In this document: positions 1-14,187 of the stretch, one piece after another
How positions within the stretch are numbered: position 1 is the first letter of the stretch
Layout: every line of letters starts with the position of its first letter
DNA from: Circinella minor
Taxonomy: Eukaryota; Mucoromycota; Mucoromycetes; Mucorales; Lichtheimiaceae
Length of the DNA: 64,000 bases
Direction: 5' to 3'
NCBI GenBank assembly: GCA_016758965.1
Contig: JAEPRB010000039.1
Location: 62,001 to 126,000 of the forward strand
Notes under the pieces: generated by a model
Told to the model about the DNA's origin: nothing
The model's input: only the letters and a program-made list of their open reading frames with translations
The model's database searches: none
Position numbers and translations under genes: made by a program

Positions 1-893
1 GTTTGAATCAATAAATTGGTTGGATTATTCAAAAGAAGGGGGAAAAAGAGATAGAAAAGGTAAAAAAAAAAAAGGATGTGAGAAGTTTAAAATTTAAACA
101 AGATAACAATAAATATATACTTTATTATTCAATACAGGTATTTATAATTAAATTTTTTTTTTCTCAGGTACCGAGCCTGTCAAATAAAAAAATATATATT
201 ATAAAATAGCATATAGAAGACTTAAGGTAATTACACTATAAAGTGGGTTTTAGAGAAAAATAAATAATTGAACACAAGATTTAAGTTTTGATTGTTAATG
301 TAACACCATTACTACAATAGTATGGCTGCGCACCTGGTGTGTGTGTATGTGTGTGCGTGTATTCGTGTTCAGGTATATAGAATAAAGTGAAATAATAAAA
401 AACTTTTTATGTTTATATTGTATGTTTATATTGTATCTTTGGAAGATAATATAAAATGGATAAAAGTTATATAGAAGAAAAGAGTCTCGCCTTTACGCAA
501 AATTTTTTGAGTTGGGGTTCTTGTAAAAAATCCATATTGCCAAGTCTGGCGTGTATTTTGGTGTGTGCGTCTCCTGCTGAAAATGAATTGCATTTTTTAA
601 AGTGATTTGTGAACTTATAATCATCTCACTTTCTCTCTCTTTTCTTTTTTTTCTTTGTGTGTTTTTCTTTCTTTCTTTTCGTTCGTTCATTCGTTTGTGT
701 AAAGGCTTATTTATTTTTTGAACGAGCAATAAGAAAGAGAAAATAATTTATTATTTATTTTCTTATTACTCTTTTCTTTTCGCTCTTGTCTTTTCCAGCT
801 TCTTTATAATTTATATAAACTTCATTTATCCAAAAAAATACAACGAAAAAAAAAATACAAACAAAAACTTTTTAATATTATAAGCGGCCGTAT
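1..893. other. gene-free stretch upstream of the arrestin gene
   Basis: I see no supportable gene here. The stretch is AT-rich with a short GT-rich tract near 338-361 and pyrimidine-rich DNA at 620-800. The last few hundred bases should contain the promoter and 5' leader of the arrestin gene that starts at 894. Confidence 0.6.
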
Positions 894-3393
894 ATGAGGC
901 ATCTTACCAAAGGAAACAGTAAAACAATTGACATTCGTCTTAATGAAGAAAAATTCTATTTTCCTGGCGAAACAATTAAAGGTGAAATATTGTTTTCTTT
1001 AAAAAAAATAGAGGGATATTGATTCATATCTATAAACTAACGTTATATATATATATATGTGTGTGTGTGTTTTAGGTGTGGTCACGGTACACCCAAAAAG
1101 TCCAACAAAAACGAACCACATTACATTAAGGTTTACTGGTGAAGTATTTTTATCGATTAAAGATAAAGAAACAATCATTTTGTTTCAAAAAACTGAAACG
1201 ATTGCAGTAGCCAACGATGGTGCCAAAACGCATGTTTTAGATGCAAAACAACATAATTATGATTTCGAATTTGTTGTTCCAGACGATTTACCAAGTGCTA
1301 TGGAGGTTCGTTTTATGCTTTTTTTCCCTTTATATTTCAGACAGAAGGGGTGGTGGGTTGGGGGATGCGCGTGGAGAAAGAGGAATATGAATCTATATAT
1401 ACACTAAAACATTTTTATTTTATATAATTAGTTTGGTAAACGAAAAGCACGTATTCGATATATGCTGACAGCAATTCATGATCGACCTATGGTACCTGAA
1501 TCATTATGTGCCAAATCAGAATATACAGTACCTATCTTAGAATTTGTGGATGTTCAATCCCCACAATATAATAAGATACAAGAACAAATGCTTGATTTTG
1601 TAATACCACAATTATTACCATCTAAAAAACATTCACAATGTCAACTAAAAGTTTCTATGCCAAAGTTTGGTTTTACAAGAGGTATCAATTTATTTTTACT
1701 TGTTTTATTTTGGGGCAAAATTTTTTTATATCATGCGGGCAAACTAATAAATATATATAATACAAAATGATCAGGTGATCTTGTCAAACTTAGTATTGTT
1801 TTTAATCATTATGAACCGTTTACTCGCGAAAAATCTCTCAAAGTGGATCTTATTCGTAAAGTGGATATTCGTACAAACAAGTAAGTAGAATTGGAAGGAA
1901 GGGAGAAGGATGTTATATTTTTCAACTTTTTCTCTCTGGTTATCTTTTTTAAGAAAGGAATGAATAGGAAAATTGATTGATATTTTTTTATTTTATTTTA
2001 TTTTTGGTTCAGGAACACATTTGGAAAAGAAGATGTATTAAAATCAGTTGAACATGATATTAATATTATTGGCCCATACAATTTTTCACAAGCAATCAAT
2101 TCACAAATCTTGATTCCTACATCAACCCCACCTTCCATTCGATATAAGGATAAAGTCATTGATATTCATTACAAGATTGTAGTTCGTCTGTATCTTGGAA
2201 AAAGAAAGTTACGTGAATCGCAGTGTTTGGAAATGCCCATTGTCATTGGAACTTGGCCAAAAGCAGATGTTCCTATTGATGATGACGATGATGATGATGA
2301 TTACTATGGAGAAATTCATGTCATGAGTGATTCGGATGACGATGATGATTTTATTCGACGCGATTCTGATTTTTCACTTCCACCACCACAACCAACACAA
2401 TCAAAATCATCTACTACTACCTACCAAGCTCGAGGACATCAACGTAATATATCTAGTTCTATGTTATCAATCGGATCAGCATCAACAGTAACATTGACAC
2501 TTCGTAATACACATATTAGTGATACACAGAAACAACAAGGAAATGTTGTACGTTCTGATTCAAACGCTTCTCATTCTTCACGGCGATCTCAAGGATCTGA
2601 AAGATCTTGGCGTTCAAGTCAATCGTATGAACCACGATCACCTACGTTATCACGCAATACATCAGCAAGTACTAATTTAACTACACCTGATGGATATTAT
2701 TCATCTAATGGTAATAGTAATGGAGGACGTAATATGATTGTGGCTGCTGGCACCCAAACGTATATTAATCGTTCTTCTTCCACACCTGATCTTCTAAATA
2801 ATCCACCTATTCCTCCTCCAGCTGCTTCACCTAGCGGCGCTGTGTACCCAATGCGTCCTACTATAAATACTCCACCTACAACTACTTCTCCTACTATTAA
2901 TAATACTATTACAACAACAATTAATAATAACACTAATCCTAATATCCGCACTTCTTATTATGATGCAACAAGTAATTTTGAATATCAACAACAACAGTAT
3001 CCACGCACCACGTACCAACAACAACAACAGTACCAATCTGGCCAAAATGAATATAACTCTACTCCTAGTAACGTACCCACTCATGTTCTTCAACCACTTC
3101 CAAGTTCATCAACCAATAACAATTACGGATATACAAATAATAATCGATCGCCTGTCAACAATAACAATACTGTTTCACAAACAACTCCTCGAATGCCTCA
3201 TCGAAATTATGATTATTCATATTATGATGATTTAACAGATAGTGAACCAGAAACAAATAATAATCATAACAATCAGATTTCATTATCAAGTGATGATTCG
3301 GATGATTCAGATGATGATGGTGATTTATTACGTATTATTGAAAAGAAAAAGAAACAAGAAGAAAGAGCAAGACGTGCACGTGGACGTTACTAA
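894..3393 (+). CDS. alpha-arrestin (arrestin-related trafficking adaptor-like)
   Basis: Exons 894-981, 1076-1305, 1432-1681, 1775-1880 and 2013-3393 give 684 aa, with one frame across all junctions. The ATG at 894 is the first that joins in frame to the rest. Residues 1-300 or so are an arrestin N plus C beta-sandwich: FYFPGETIKG followed by VVTVHP near residue 30, LRFTGEVFLS, FGKRKARIRY, then FNHYEPFTREKSLKVDLIRK and DIHYKIVVRLYLGK in the second half. Known members are cytosolic adaptors that recruit ubiquitin ligases to membrane proteins or, for RIM8/PalF, act in ambient pH signalling. The C-terminal 350 residues are low complexity: runs of Asp, then Ser-rich, then Asn/Gln/Pro-rich, ending in an acidic stretch and a basic tail. 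I see no clear PPxY motif. The neighbour 4.5 kb downstream is RIM101, so a RIM8-like role is conceivable but unproven. Confidence 0.88.
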
Positions 3394-3791
3394 GCAACAG
3401 CAAAAAAAAAAAAAACCGACAGTGACTCAAATATTACCATTTCCCTCCCTTTTCTGTTCTCTCTCTTTCATTTCTCATCTTCATACTCCTTATTTTGAAA
3501 CATACTCTTTAACTTATCAACTCTTCAACTTGTATAAAGCTTACAACAAAAAAACAAAAACAAAAATGAGATTGTGGGAAAGAGAGAGAGAGAGTATTTA
3601 AAGCAAATCCCCCCACCCAAGTTTCCCTACTTCCATCCATCTTATTCAACTTATACATATAATCGTGTACCATTTAGTAGTTCTTTTTTTTTCTCATTTT
3701 TTTTTTCGTTCTTAATATAACAAAGTAATTATATCTATTTACAAAAAAATATATTATTTATCATCATTATTCTTATTATTATTTACTGTTA
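3394..3791. other. convergent spacer between arrestin and ECD genes
   Basis: This 398-bp spacer separates two convergent 3' ends. It holds pyrimidine-rich DNA, a short GA repeat near 3580-3597 and AT-rich DNA that would supply polyadenylation signals on both strands. I see no gene. Confidence 0.6.
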
Positions 3792-5950
<2,159 letters not shown>

Positions 5951-7845
5951 AACTTTTTTTTTCTGTCAAAAAAAAGTAAAGAGTAATAAATGTATGTTTC
6001 AAGCTGCGGTGAGGAAAAAAAAATCAGGTTCAAAACAAAAAATTGTGGTCAACTCCCCCCCCTCACAGATTGATGATCCTCTCTCTCCATATTTTTTGAT
6101 AGACAATCGTAACCGATATGACATTCAAATAAAAGTACCATTACTTTTTAAAAGTTATTGCATATACACTAAATATTTGTCATGGTAACAAAAATGGGTC
6201 ATTTTAATAAAATGTTTCATAGTAACAATGTATATAACCTGGTTCCTTTTCTAACAGTACAAAAAAAATCTGGAGTACACATGGGAATGGTTTTGAATAC
6301 AGAAAAAAAAAAGACAAATTTAAAGAGCAATACATTCTTTTCTTCGGCGTAAGAACCGGGTCATCGTAACCCTTACACAAAAAAAAGGAGCTTTTTTTAA
6401 TATTTCTTGGCAATAATAAAAAAAATCCTTGTATAAACTGTAAAAAAAAAAGAAGAGTTTATGTGATTTACCGGGCAAGAAAGTAAGAAAACCTGACGAT
6501 CGCATTAAATCTAAAAAAAGATTATGTGATTGTTGAACGTTATGTCATGTAAGGGAAGAAAGAGAGTTACACAATGAAAAAAACATATACACCTGCTATC
6601 TCGTCCCTTGTTTTGGAAGGTAATTACTGTGGCGAGAATTCTTTTGTTAATAAAGCAATTACTATTGAAAGCACACTTTTATTAACCTATGTGTGTAAAA
6701 ATAAAAAACATAAATAAATAAAACAATGATCTATAAATATATTTGGACGGAATAAGAAAAGAATTACGATGTTATATTATTAAATAATTATATTAAACAA
6801 TCGGATTTTATTGACGGTGACGCCATGCTTGTTGATTTATTTACAAAAAAACTCTTGGCGAGCAAAAAATAATGGGGGAGAAAAATCCGTTTACTATTAT
6901 TTTTTTATCAATCATAATTCTTTAATAAGCTCAGCAACTTCATAATACAATTTTCATTTTTTTTTTATATACGTATGTAGTTGATATTTCAATATTATAA
7001 ACTATAGTGGTATCAAAAATGTCAAAGATATTTTAGGCTAGGTATGTGGGTTATCGTCATGCTAATATCATATAGTGAGTAATAGCAGTAGAAGGATTAT
7101 TTATTATTCAAATTTCATGAATAATGATCAAAAGTAAATTCGTACTACCTCTTATTTCTTCTTAAAATCTCAAAAAAATCAATCAAAGGTATCAGATTCC
7201 TTTTTTCCTAGTCAATTGCGTAACAAATAAAATTATATGTTGATCATATTTAATTGAGATTATTTTAGCTCATAAAGAAATTCTGACTACTTATTTTTTT
7301 TTTCTCCCTTTCTTTTTTTGAAAGAATGCTATGAAATAAAATTCCGGATCATTCCGATTAATAAACTTTGATTGATCTTTTTATTCTATTTCATATTACT
7401 TCAAATTTCATTCATAGAAGAAAAAAAGCATGGAAAAATAATGAAGCGAAAAGGATAGTTTACAAGAAGTATTTTTATTTAAGAAAGGGAATAAAAGCCA
7501 AGCAAAACAGATGGTTTCACATTGTTTGTCACCAGCCACGACGAATGTTTTATTGTTACACCAAATATTAAAAGGACCGCCACCATGTTGATTTTAATTG
7601 TTATATAATATATGGTGTTGTTGTTTCTCTCTATGCATGCTGAGTGAAATGCCAAGACCGCTTGACCCTTTTATTTTTTTTCTTTTTTGGTATTTTTCTC
7701 TCTTCTTTTTTTTCTCTCTAACATATAAATATAATCCTACTTTTTCTTTTATTTATCATTAAATATAATTTTATTCTTGGCACATAAAAAAAATACAAAC
7801 CTCCTTTCTTTTTTTTAACCTGCCCTTTTTAAAAAATAATAATAC
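5951..7845. other. 1.9-kb divergent intergenic region, ECD / RIM101
   Basis: I find no gene. Short open frames are interrupted and AT-rich. The part nearest the RIM101 start contains three GCCAAG sites, listed separately, and long pyrimidine tracts at about 7670-7760. Confidence 0.6.
7497..7781. promoter_or_regulatory. cluster of three PacC/RIM101-type sites (GCCAAG)
   Basis: GCCAAG occurs at 7497-7502 (+), 7651-7656 (+) and, as CTTGGC, at 7776-7781 (-), all within 350 bp upstream of the RIM101 ATG at 7846. The consensus for Aspergillus PacC and yeast Rim101 is GCCARG, so the sites fit autoregulation. The match is seen directly; binding is inference. Confidence 0.5.
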
Positions 7846-9958
7846 ATGAATATTGCTTCTGACTTTACAACTGCGGAATCTACCGTTTTCACTTGTCGTT
7901 GGGCTAATTGTGCCAAGACTTATACTGATGCTGAAATACTTTATAGTCATCTTACCAATGACCATGTAGGTCGTAAATCCACTGGTAACTTATGTTTAAC
8001 TTGTCATTGGGACCAGTGTGATGTAAGTGTGGTTAAACGAGACCATATTACCAGTCATTTACGAGTACATGTTCCTCTGAAACCTCACCACTGTGGTGTA
8101 AGTTTATATTAAAAATTCAAGAAGCTATTGTTTCATTAATATAGAACATAAAACATATATATACTAAATGTATTAATTTGCTTCTCTGGGACATTTTATT
8201 TATTTATTTATGTAGTTTTGTGAAAAATCATTTAAACGACCTCAAGATTTGAAAAAACATGAAAAAATTCATAATGAAGAAAGAGTCAATACCCAATTAT
8301 CATCAAAAATCATGCAACCATTGACTCCACCGAGACAAACCGATTTACTTTCACCGGTAAAAGACCGTAATCATATATCAGGTGTCCCTGTTTCTCCACC
8401 ACAAAGCATCTATTCAGAAGATGATAGTTTAAGTTGGATTCATCAGCATAGTAACAGTATTTCTCCTGCAACGTCTGCTTCTGATCATTTTGATTATAAT
8501 CATCCACGTAAACCACTTACAGTTCCTTCACAAAATTTTTATGATACAAATGGTTCTCCATTTGTTCCCCAGCAACAGCAACAACAATTAAATTTCCAAC
8601 AACAACCACTTCAACAACAACAGAATTCTCCAGATCAACTGTTATCTAATATGATATTTCCTACCATGGATACCCCACCAGAATATAATCAAGGTAATTA
8701 TTTATTTTTTATCCTTTAAAAAAGAAAGATACACATTTCTTACTTATATGTTTGTTGTTTTATATAATTTATAGGTGTTGCAGATCAGTTAAATGTATTA
8801 CAAGGGATGCTTGATGCTGGTGCTGTAAGTCCCGCTGATCTAAGTGTTAATGTGACGAGCGATCAAGAATTAGCGGATATTAATGCGTGGTTAGAACGTC
8901 TTTCACAAAATATTCCGCCGAATATGGATCAAGATACTATGATGATGGATTCTACATCATCCTCACAACAACATCAAGCAACCACTGATATATACAATGG
9001 TCTTGGATGCTATGATAATGCAACAACTCAACATATGTTATCTTCTTATGAAAATCATTCAACATCGGATATGACCCAGAGTTTTGGTGGAGGATTATAC
9101 CCATCTTCACAAGATCAAGATATGTATGTACGATCTCATCCAATTATGCCCAGCGACTCAACAACCACTGGATTATACAGTGATTTAATAACAAGCAACA
9201 ATAACAACAACAATCCACCCGATATAATGATGGGTATGGTCTCAGGAGGATATAATCCAAATGATATGCTTATCAGTCAACGTTCTCATATTATGAATGT
9301 ACCTGATATTACATCAACTCAATTTGATCATAACATTCAAACGAGTTTAAATTTAAATAATCATAATCCAGCATCCTCATTATCACCAACATCTAGCAAA
9401 GCATCATCACGAACACATAAAGTACCGACAGAAGGTCAAGTGGATAAGGTAGCAGCACTAAAATCCTTTATGGCTACGAAATCAACACGTGGTGTATCAA
9501 CTGAAGAAAAGAAGAAACTCGCTACTATGGCCGTTGTATTTAATGGTAAAGATAGTATGACTTCTTCATCCAAATTATCACCAGTTACACCGATCAAACA
9601 GGAAGAAAAATCAATGAAAGAACAACAACAAAAACAGAAAAAGGCAGTTTCTTCAAAGAATCAAGATGCTATGGATTTGCTTACACGTGATATGTCAGAT
9701 ATGAGTTTGAAAAAGAAACAACAACAACAATTACACTTATTACAACACAAGAAAGACACTGATGAAAAGGTATCTCTTTACCCTGATTTAAACAAGCCTG
9801 TTATTAAAAAGAACAATAAAACTTCAGAAGCACAACGTCATCGCTTATTACTTCAACTTATTCGTCAACAAATCAATAACTCTTATAAAACCGAATCAAC
9901 CAATGTATGTAACAATACTTCATCTGGAACTACTTCTGGTGTTGTTCCAGTCAAGTAA
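7846..9958 (+). CDS. rim101: RIM101/PacC-type C2H2 zinc-finger pH-response regulator
   Basis: Exons 7846-8097, 8216-8693 and 8775-9958 give 637 aa. Residues 17-105 or so carry the three zinc fingers diagnostic of PacC/RIM101: a CRWANC finger, [16 protein letters not shown] leading into the second, then [18 protein letters not shown] and, across intron 1, HHCG joined to [15 protein letters not shown]. The donor of intron 1 is GTAAGT at 8098, so the intron sits inside the third finger's Cys pair. The rest is Gln/Asn/Ser-rich with a basic Lys-rich stretch near the C-terminus and no other domain. Known members activate alkaline-response genes after signalling through PAL/RIM proteins and, in many fungi, C-terminal proteolysis. 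Three GCCAAG motifs lie just upstream. Confidence 0.95.
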
Positions 9959-11162
9959 TTAAAATATATATATTTTTGCTCTTTTCTCCTTTCCTTAACA
10001 ACAATTCTTTTCCTTTCTGTTCTATATTTTATTTTATTTTCATTTCATTTTTATTTTTTATTTTTTATTTTTGAAAATCACCTTTCATAATCGTTTCCAC
10101 CTTTGTTTTTTTTTTTCTTTTTTTTTTTGTACAGCGTTTATATAGTTTCTTTTTTTTTTCTTTTTTTGCGGTTCAAATAAATCAAAGCATATGCATTCTT
10201 TTTTTAAACACATAAAATTATTATAACTAAATTTTTTTTTTCTGTGATTATATGCCTCATTTTTAAAAGTAGTCAATAACTGGCTGATATGATAGAGGTT
10301 TTCCATATTCAATAAGTAACATTATATGTAAAAGTTATCAGGTTATATATCTGATAGAAAAAATGCAGTATAAATTGGATAAATAATCAAATACTATACT
10401 GTATTGTCACAACATTAATCATGTCTAACATATCTATATAAATTTTATATTACGTATGCTACCTTTTTCTTATTAAGAATGACACCTTTGTCAATTTTTT
10501 TCTATATAATTATTGATGATAATTGCTCCAAATAACATAAATTCATTCCTTGCGTATATTATTTTTTTCTAGAAAAAAAAAATAACCGATCAACAGCAAA
10601 GCGAAAAGACCATAAAAAGAAGTCAAATGTAAACAGAGGTAGAAATATATTACGACAATTTTAAGCAGATGAGTATGAATAAGCAACCTTCTTTATTTGT
10701 AGTACTTCGTTGATTTTTTTTTACTGCTAATTCTGAAATCATGAAAATGATACGAAATCAAATCATCGCATTTTCGGCTTCATTTATCAAACTAGTCTTA
10801 TAACTTTATTTCCCTGCTGATTTGAGCTCTAATAAATAAAAAAGATATAATCTGCGTGAGAAAAGCGATGGGAGAAGTCGTGAACATTGAAGCCAAAAAA
10901 AAAAGGTCAAAAATACTTTTTTTTACGGCGATGTACATAATTTAAGCTCTGTATGATACTCAAAACTGAGCGAAAATAATGTTCTGATTACTATCCTACA
11001 ATGACTAATAAATCATCTTTCAACGGTATAACCAACAAGTATCATTATAGCACTCGATATTTCATAATAATAAATAATAACAATAGTACCAGTAGCCTAC
11101 TATATGATGTTTAAAGCTTTTGGCAGCATTTATTAAAAGTTACATATATCACAATTTACTTT
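9959..11162. other. 1.2-kb gene-free stretch; contains 3' flank of a segmental duplication
   Basis: I see no gene. Long T tracts mark the 3' end of RIM101. From about 10770 the DNA resembles 13240 onward: GGCTTCATTTA, then TTATAACTTTATTTCC near 10798, and TAAGCTCTGTATGATACTC at 10943 against TAAGCTATGTCTGATACTC at 13390. This is the downstream flank of the duplicated secreted-protein gene. Confidence 0.6.
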
Positions 11163-11711
11163 TTATTTATTAGCAGTAGCAACGTCAACAAGCAGGTTGT
11201 GAAATTCAGTCAGGCAATCAGTATCAATATTTTCTGGACTAGTGTTCTTCACGCATATTTCAGTATTGTCTACCATGTCAATGACAAGATTCTTGAAGTC
11301 CCCTTGTGCCTCATCAGTATTATCGTTATGGACAGTTTCAGTTAAAGAACTCACAAAGATGGCCCCAAACGATAATTCAAAGCATTTGGCTTCCGAAAAG
11401 GGAGAGGAAGATTTCACACAGGTATCATAGTCGGCGAAACCTTGATCAATTATTTGGTTGGGAGTCTCCGTTTGTCGCTTATCAACCCTATTTATTTGAT
11501 CGTAAATTTATGAAAAATACATCAGTTGAAAAAAAGGGTTCAAAAGACATAGGAATCATAAACATTTAATAACTTACTTGAATGCGCTTTTCAAACCACT
11601 ACCTTGACTACTATCAATTTGTTCAACAGGGATTGCATCAACCATGGGAATAGACACTTGTAAAAGCAAGAAAACGGCAGAGAAAATGGTAGTAGCGTAT
11701 TTGATTTGCAT
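11163..11711 (-). CDS. small secreted four-cysteine protein, copy 1 (Kex2-processed, unknown family)
   Basis: Exons 11711-11578 and 11487-11163 give 152 aa. I do not recognise the family. Residues 1-26 form a signal peptide (MQIKYATTIF start, hydrophobic core, VDA before the likely cut). A short pro-region follows, then a dibasic Kex2-type site at residues 48-49 (DKR) directly before Gln50. The intron falls just upstream of that site. The mature part has four cysteines at 68, 80, 123 and 136. The pairs lie in similar CVK(x2-3)SP...C units, suggesting an internal repeat. The second unit, CVKNTSPENIDTDCL, is the best conserved with copy 2. The ATG at 11711 is chosen because it gives the signal peptide and matches copy 2. 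Role unknown; a secreted, probably disulphide-bonded protein is inferred. Not a known toxin or enzyme by anything I can see. Confidence 0.78.
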
Positions 11712-13636
11712 GATGATTTGTGATGTTAATAAGCAAAATAATTGGCTGTATCTGATTATACAAAAGAAAAAAGAAGTAGCGTTGTCGTCCCCTTTTTATA
11801 TTACTCTTTTTTTCTTGACTTTTTTTTTTTTTAACTGTATGATTTACAGCTTTTTTTTCCAAACTTAAATATAATGCAGGGGGTAATATATCGTTTTTCA
11901 AGGCGTTTTTATATGTAGAGAAGGTATAAAATTGTAATAAAAATAAGATGTATTGAATGATTTTCCAGCTACATTCGATACGTTGAATGAACTTTTTTCA
12001 CTTTACTCATGTCGTTTATCATTCAATCCTACTAATAAATTTCTCCTTCAGATGCCTGATATTAAATGGTTTATTAAATACGTATCTCATAATAAAAGCA
12101 ATAAATGAGCTTCAGTCGGAGTGTTGTGATTAAGATACCCGCTAAATTCGGATTTCGACACTAAAAAAAGGGCAACCCCTATAATTCAAGGCGAGGGGAA
12201 TGGGGTAAAGGATAAAAGAAAATAGTATTTGATGTAAAGAAAGAAATTAGATGGTGTATGCAGCGGCTCTTAGGTTTGGCAGCATGCGCGGAGCGCACTT
12301 GGTGATTATAACTCGATTTTTCTCTTTCTATTTTTGACTTCTTACCCAGCAACACAGTAAACTATATTTGATGTCGACTAGTAATCAATACAGCGAAACT
12401 CAATCTGTAATTATAATTAATGTAGATTTCTTACTACGCACCGAAAAAAAATTATATTGGTATACATATCCCATGTTATTTTATTTATATGTACGTATTA
12501 TGATAAACAGTAAACTTTATGTTAATAAAACGCCAAATTACCGATGCGCATAAAGGAAAAAAAAGGAATCGCAGCAAATGAAAATATAAATTGTCATGAA
12601 TAATATATCGAGCAGTATTAAACTTAGATTCTGTATAAAAAATCTCAAAAATCGATAGGAATCGAAGATTTCGTGGAAATATAATTAAATACCCATTAAA
12701 ATATGTGAATGGATATGCTGTACATGTTGACGAGCTCTCATAAATAATTATCAAAAAATATCACGATTCTCTGGAGTTTTAAATAGTGTATCTAAAGTCT
12801 GGATACAATGGATAACTACGGATTAGTTAAGAGTCCATAAAGTATCAATTATTCGTTGTAGCATCATGGCTATCTATGAGAACTAATAAAAATTCATAAA
12901 AAAAACGCAATTTGATATTCTTTAGTGTTTGATATCTTTTGCGCATACAGATATGGTTTATATAATATATATATATATATATATGCATGTTGTGTGTGTG
13001 GTAGTAGGGTAGTATGTAAGACACCAATATATACAGTACTTATATAGAGTTCTATGAACAGTACACAGTCAAAAAACTCTTACATTTATTTTTTACGTAT
13101 TGAACTGTATTGTGTTTTCTTGTTTCACTACTCAGTGCTTTTTAAACTAGTTACAGAAGATAATGGGGGGGATGTTTGAAGCATTCTTAGTTTACGTAAA
13201 AAGAGGAAAAGAGCAATAATAGCCATGGTCTATTATCAGAGTTTAGGCTTCATTTACCTCAAGCTTATAATTTTATTTCCGTGCTAGCACCAAACCCCCG
13301 AACGAATAAAAAAAAAGAATGTGACCAAGTGGTAGGGAGGGAATCAAAAATGAGGAAATCCGGAAAAAAAAATCAGTCCCATGTAAATCTAAGCTATGTC
13401 TGATACTCTGCCAAGTTCAAGCAAAACTAATCTACTTAATACTATGCTAATACATATATATATATACCCTTTTATTTATTTTCTATACTGTCTATATGAC
13501 GCAAAATCAGTTCACTAAAACTATTCACATAATATAATAAATAACAACAATGACAGTAGTGACAGTAGTGACCATAACTAGTTTATGTTTAGATCTCTTG
13601 GGATTGTTTATTAAAAATTATGTTTCAATTTATATT
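11712..13636. other. 1.9-kb gene-free stretch between the two secreted-protein genes
   Basis: I find no gene. The first 250 bp is the promoter side of copy 1 and resembles the promoter of copy 2 (see the separate entry). The end, from about 13240, is the duplicated downstream flank of copy 2. In between is AT-rich DNA with an AT microsatellite at about 12963-12984. Confidence 0.6.
11830..11940. repeat. duplicated promoter block, copy 1 (partner near 14285-14395)
   Basis: Upstream of copy 1 the sequence ATATAATGCAG near 11869 is followed by a T-rich run, GGCGTTTTTATATGTA and AGAAG. Upstream of copy 2, near 14323, the order is the same: AATATCATGCAG, a T-rich run, GGCATTTTTACATGTA and GAGAA. 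Distances to the respective ATG are also similar. The flanks therefore duplicated together with the genes. Confidence 0.6.
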
Positions 13637-14187
13637 TTAATTGTTACTGACTTCAACAAGTAGCTTATAAAATTCATTCAAGCAATCAGCTTCAGCATTT
13701 TCTGGAGAAGAATTTTTCAAACATACACTAGTAACACCTATCATGCTAGTAACAGTATCCTGGAATTCAGGCACATTAGTAGCGTTATCGCCTTTGGCAG
13801 CTTTAGTTAAAGAATCCACAAAGATGTCACTAAATGAGGCCTTGAAGCATTCGGATAGTGTGGTAGACTCGTCCCCGGAATCGTTTTCTTTCAAACAACT
13901 ATGAAACTCATCGAAAGCTGGATCAATTATTTCGCTCTGTATATTGATAGCATTGCTTTGTCGTTTATAAATTCTACTATATATTTGCCGGTAATTAATA
14001 GACATATTACTTAAAAGAAGCCACAAAAGACATATAATTAATAAGTGTGTACAATACTTTACCCGTTCGTGATTTCAGCCCCACTGTTAGTAATAGCTTT
14101 AATAGGGGTTGCACTAACCAAAGGGGTGGATAGTTGCAAAACCAAGGAAATACCGGAGAGAAAAGTAATAGGATATTTAATTTGCAT
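13637..14187 (-). CDS. small secreted four-cysteine protein, copy 2 (paralogue of the gene at 11163)
   Basis: Exons 14187-14063 and 13976-13637 give 154 aa. The start MQIKYPITFL, a signal peptide ending near residue 26, a short pro-region and a Kex2-type YKR site at residues 45-47 before Gln48 match copy 1 in order. The single intron sits at the same place and phase, just before the dibasic site. Cysteines are at 69, 85, 127 and 140; the C-terminal unit CLKNSSPENAEADCLNEF is close to copy 1, while the first unit is four residues longer. If Kex2 cuts as expected, the mature protein would begin with Gln, which often cyclises to pyroglutamate. Same orientation as copy 1, about 1.9 kb apart. Function unknown. 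Confidence 0.78.

Noticed and set aside
1041..1070. AT/GT repeat as a possible CRISPR or satellite array
   Set aside because: A simple dinucleotide microsatellite inside an intron; no spacers.
2697..3093. Long minus-strand frames inside the arrestin C-terminal region
   Set aside because: Antisense of Asn/Gln/Pro-rich repeats; hydrophobic translation arises from AAT/CAA codons read backwards.
12243..12310. GC-richer patch that might hide a tRNA gene
   Set aside because: No cloverleaf and no B-box-like GGTTCGANTCC. I found no convincing tRNA or rRNA anywhere in the window.
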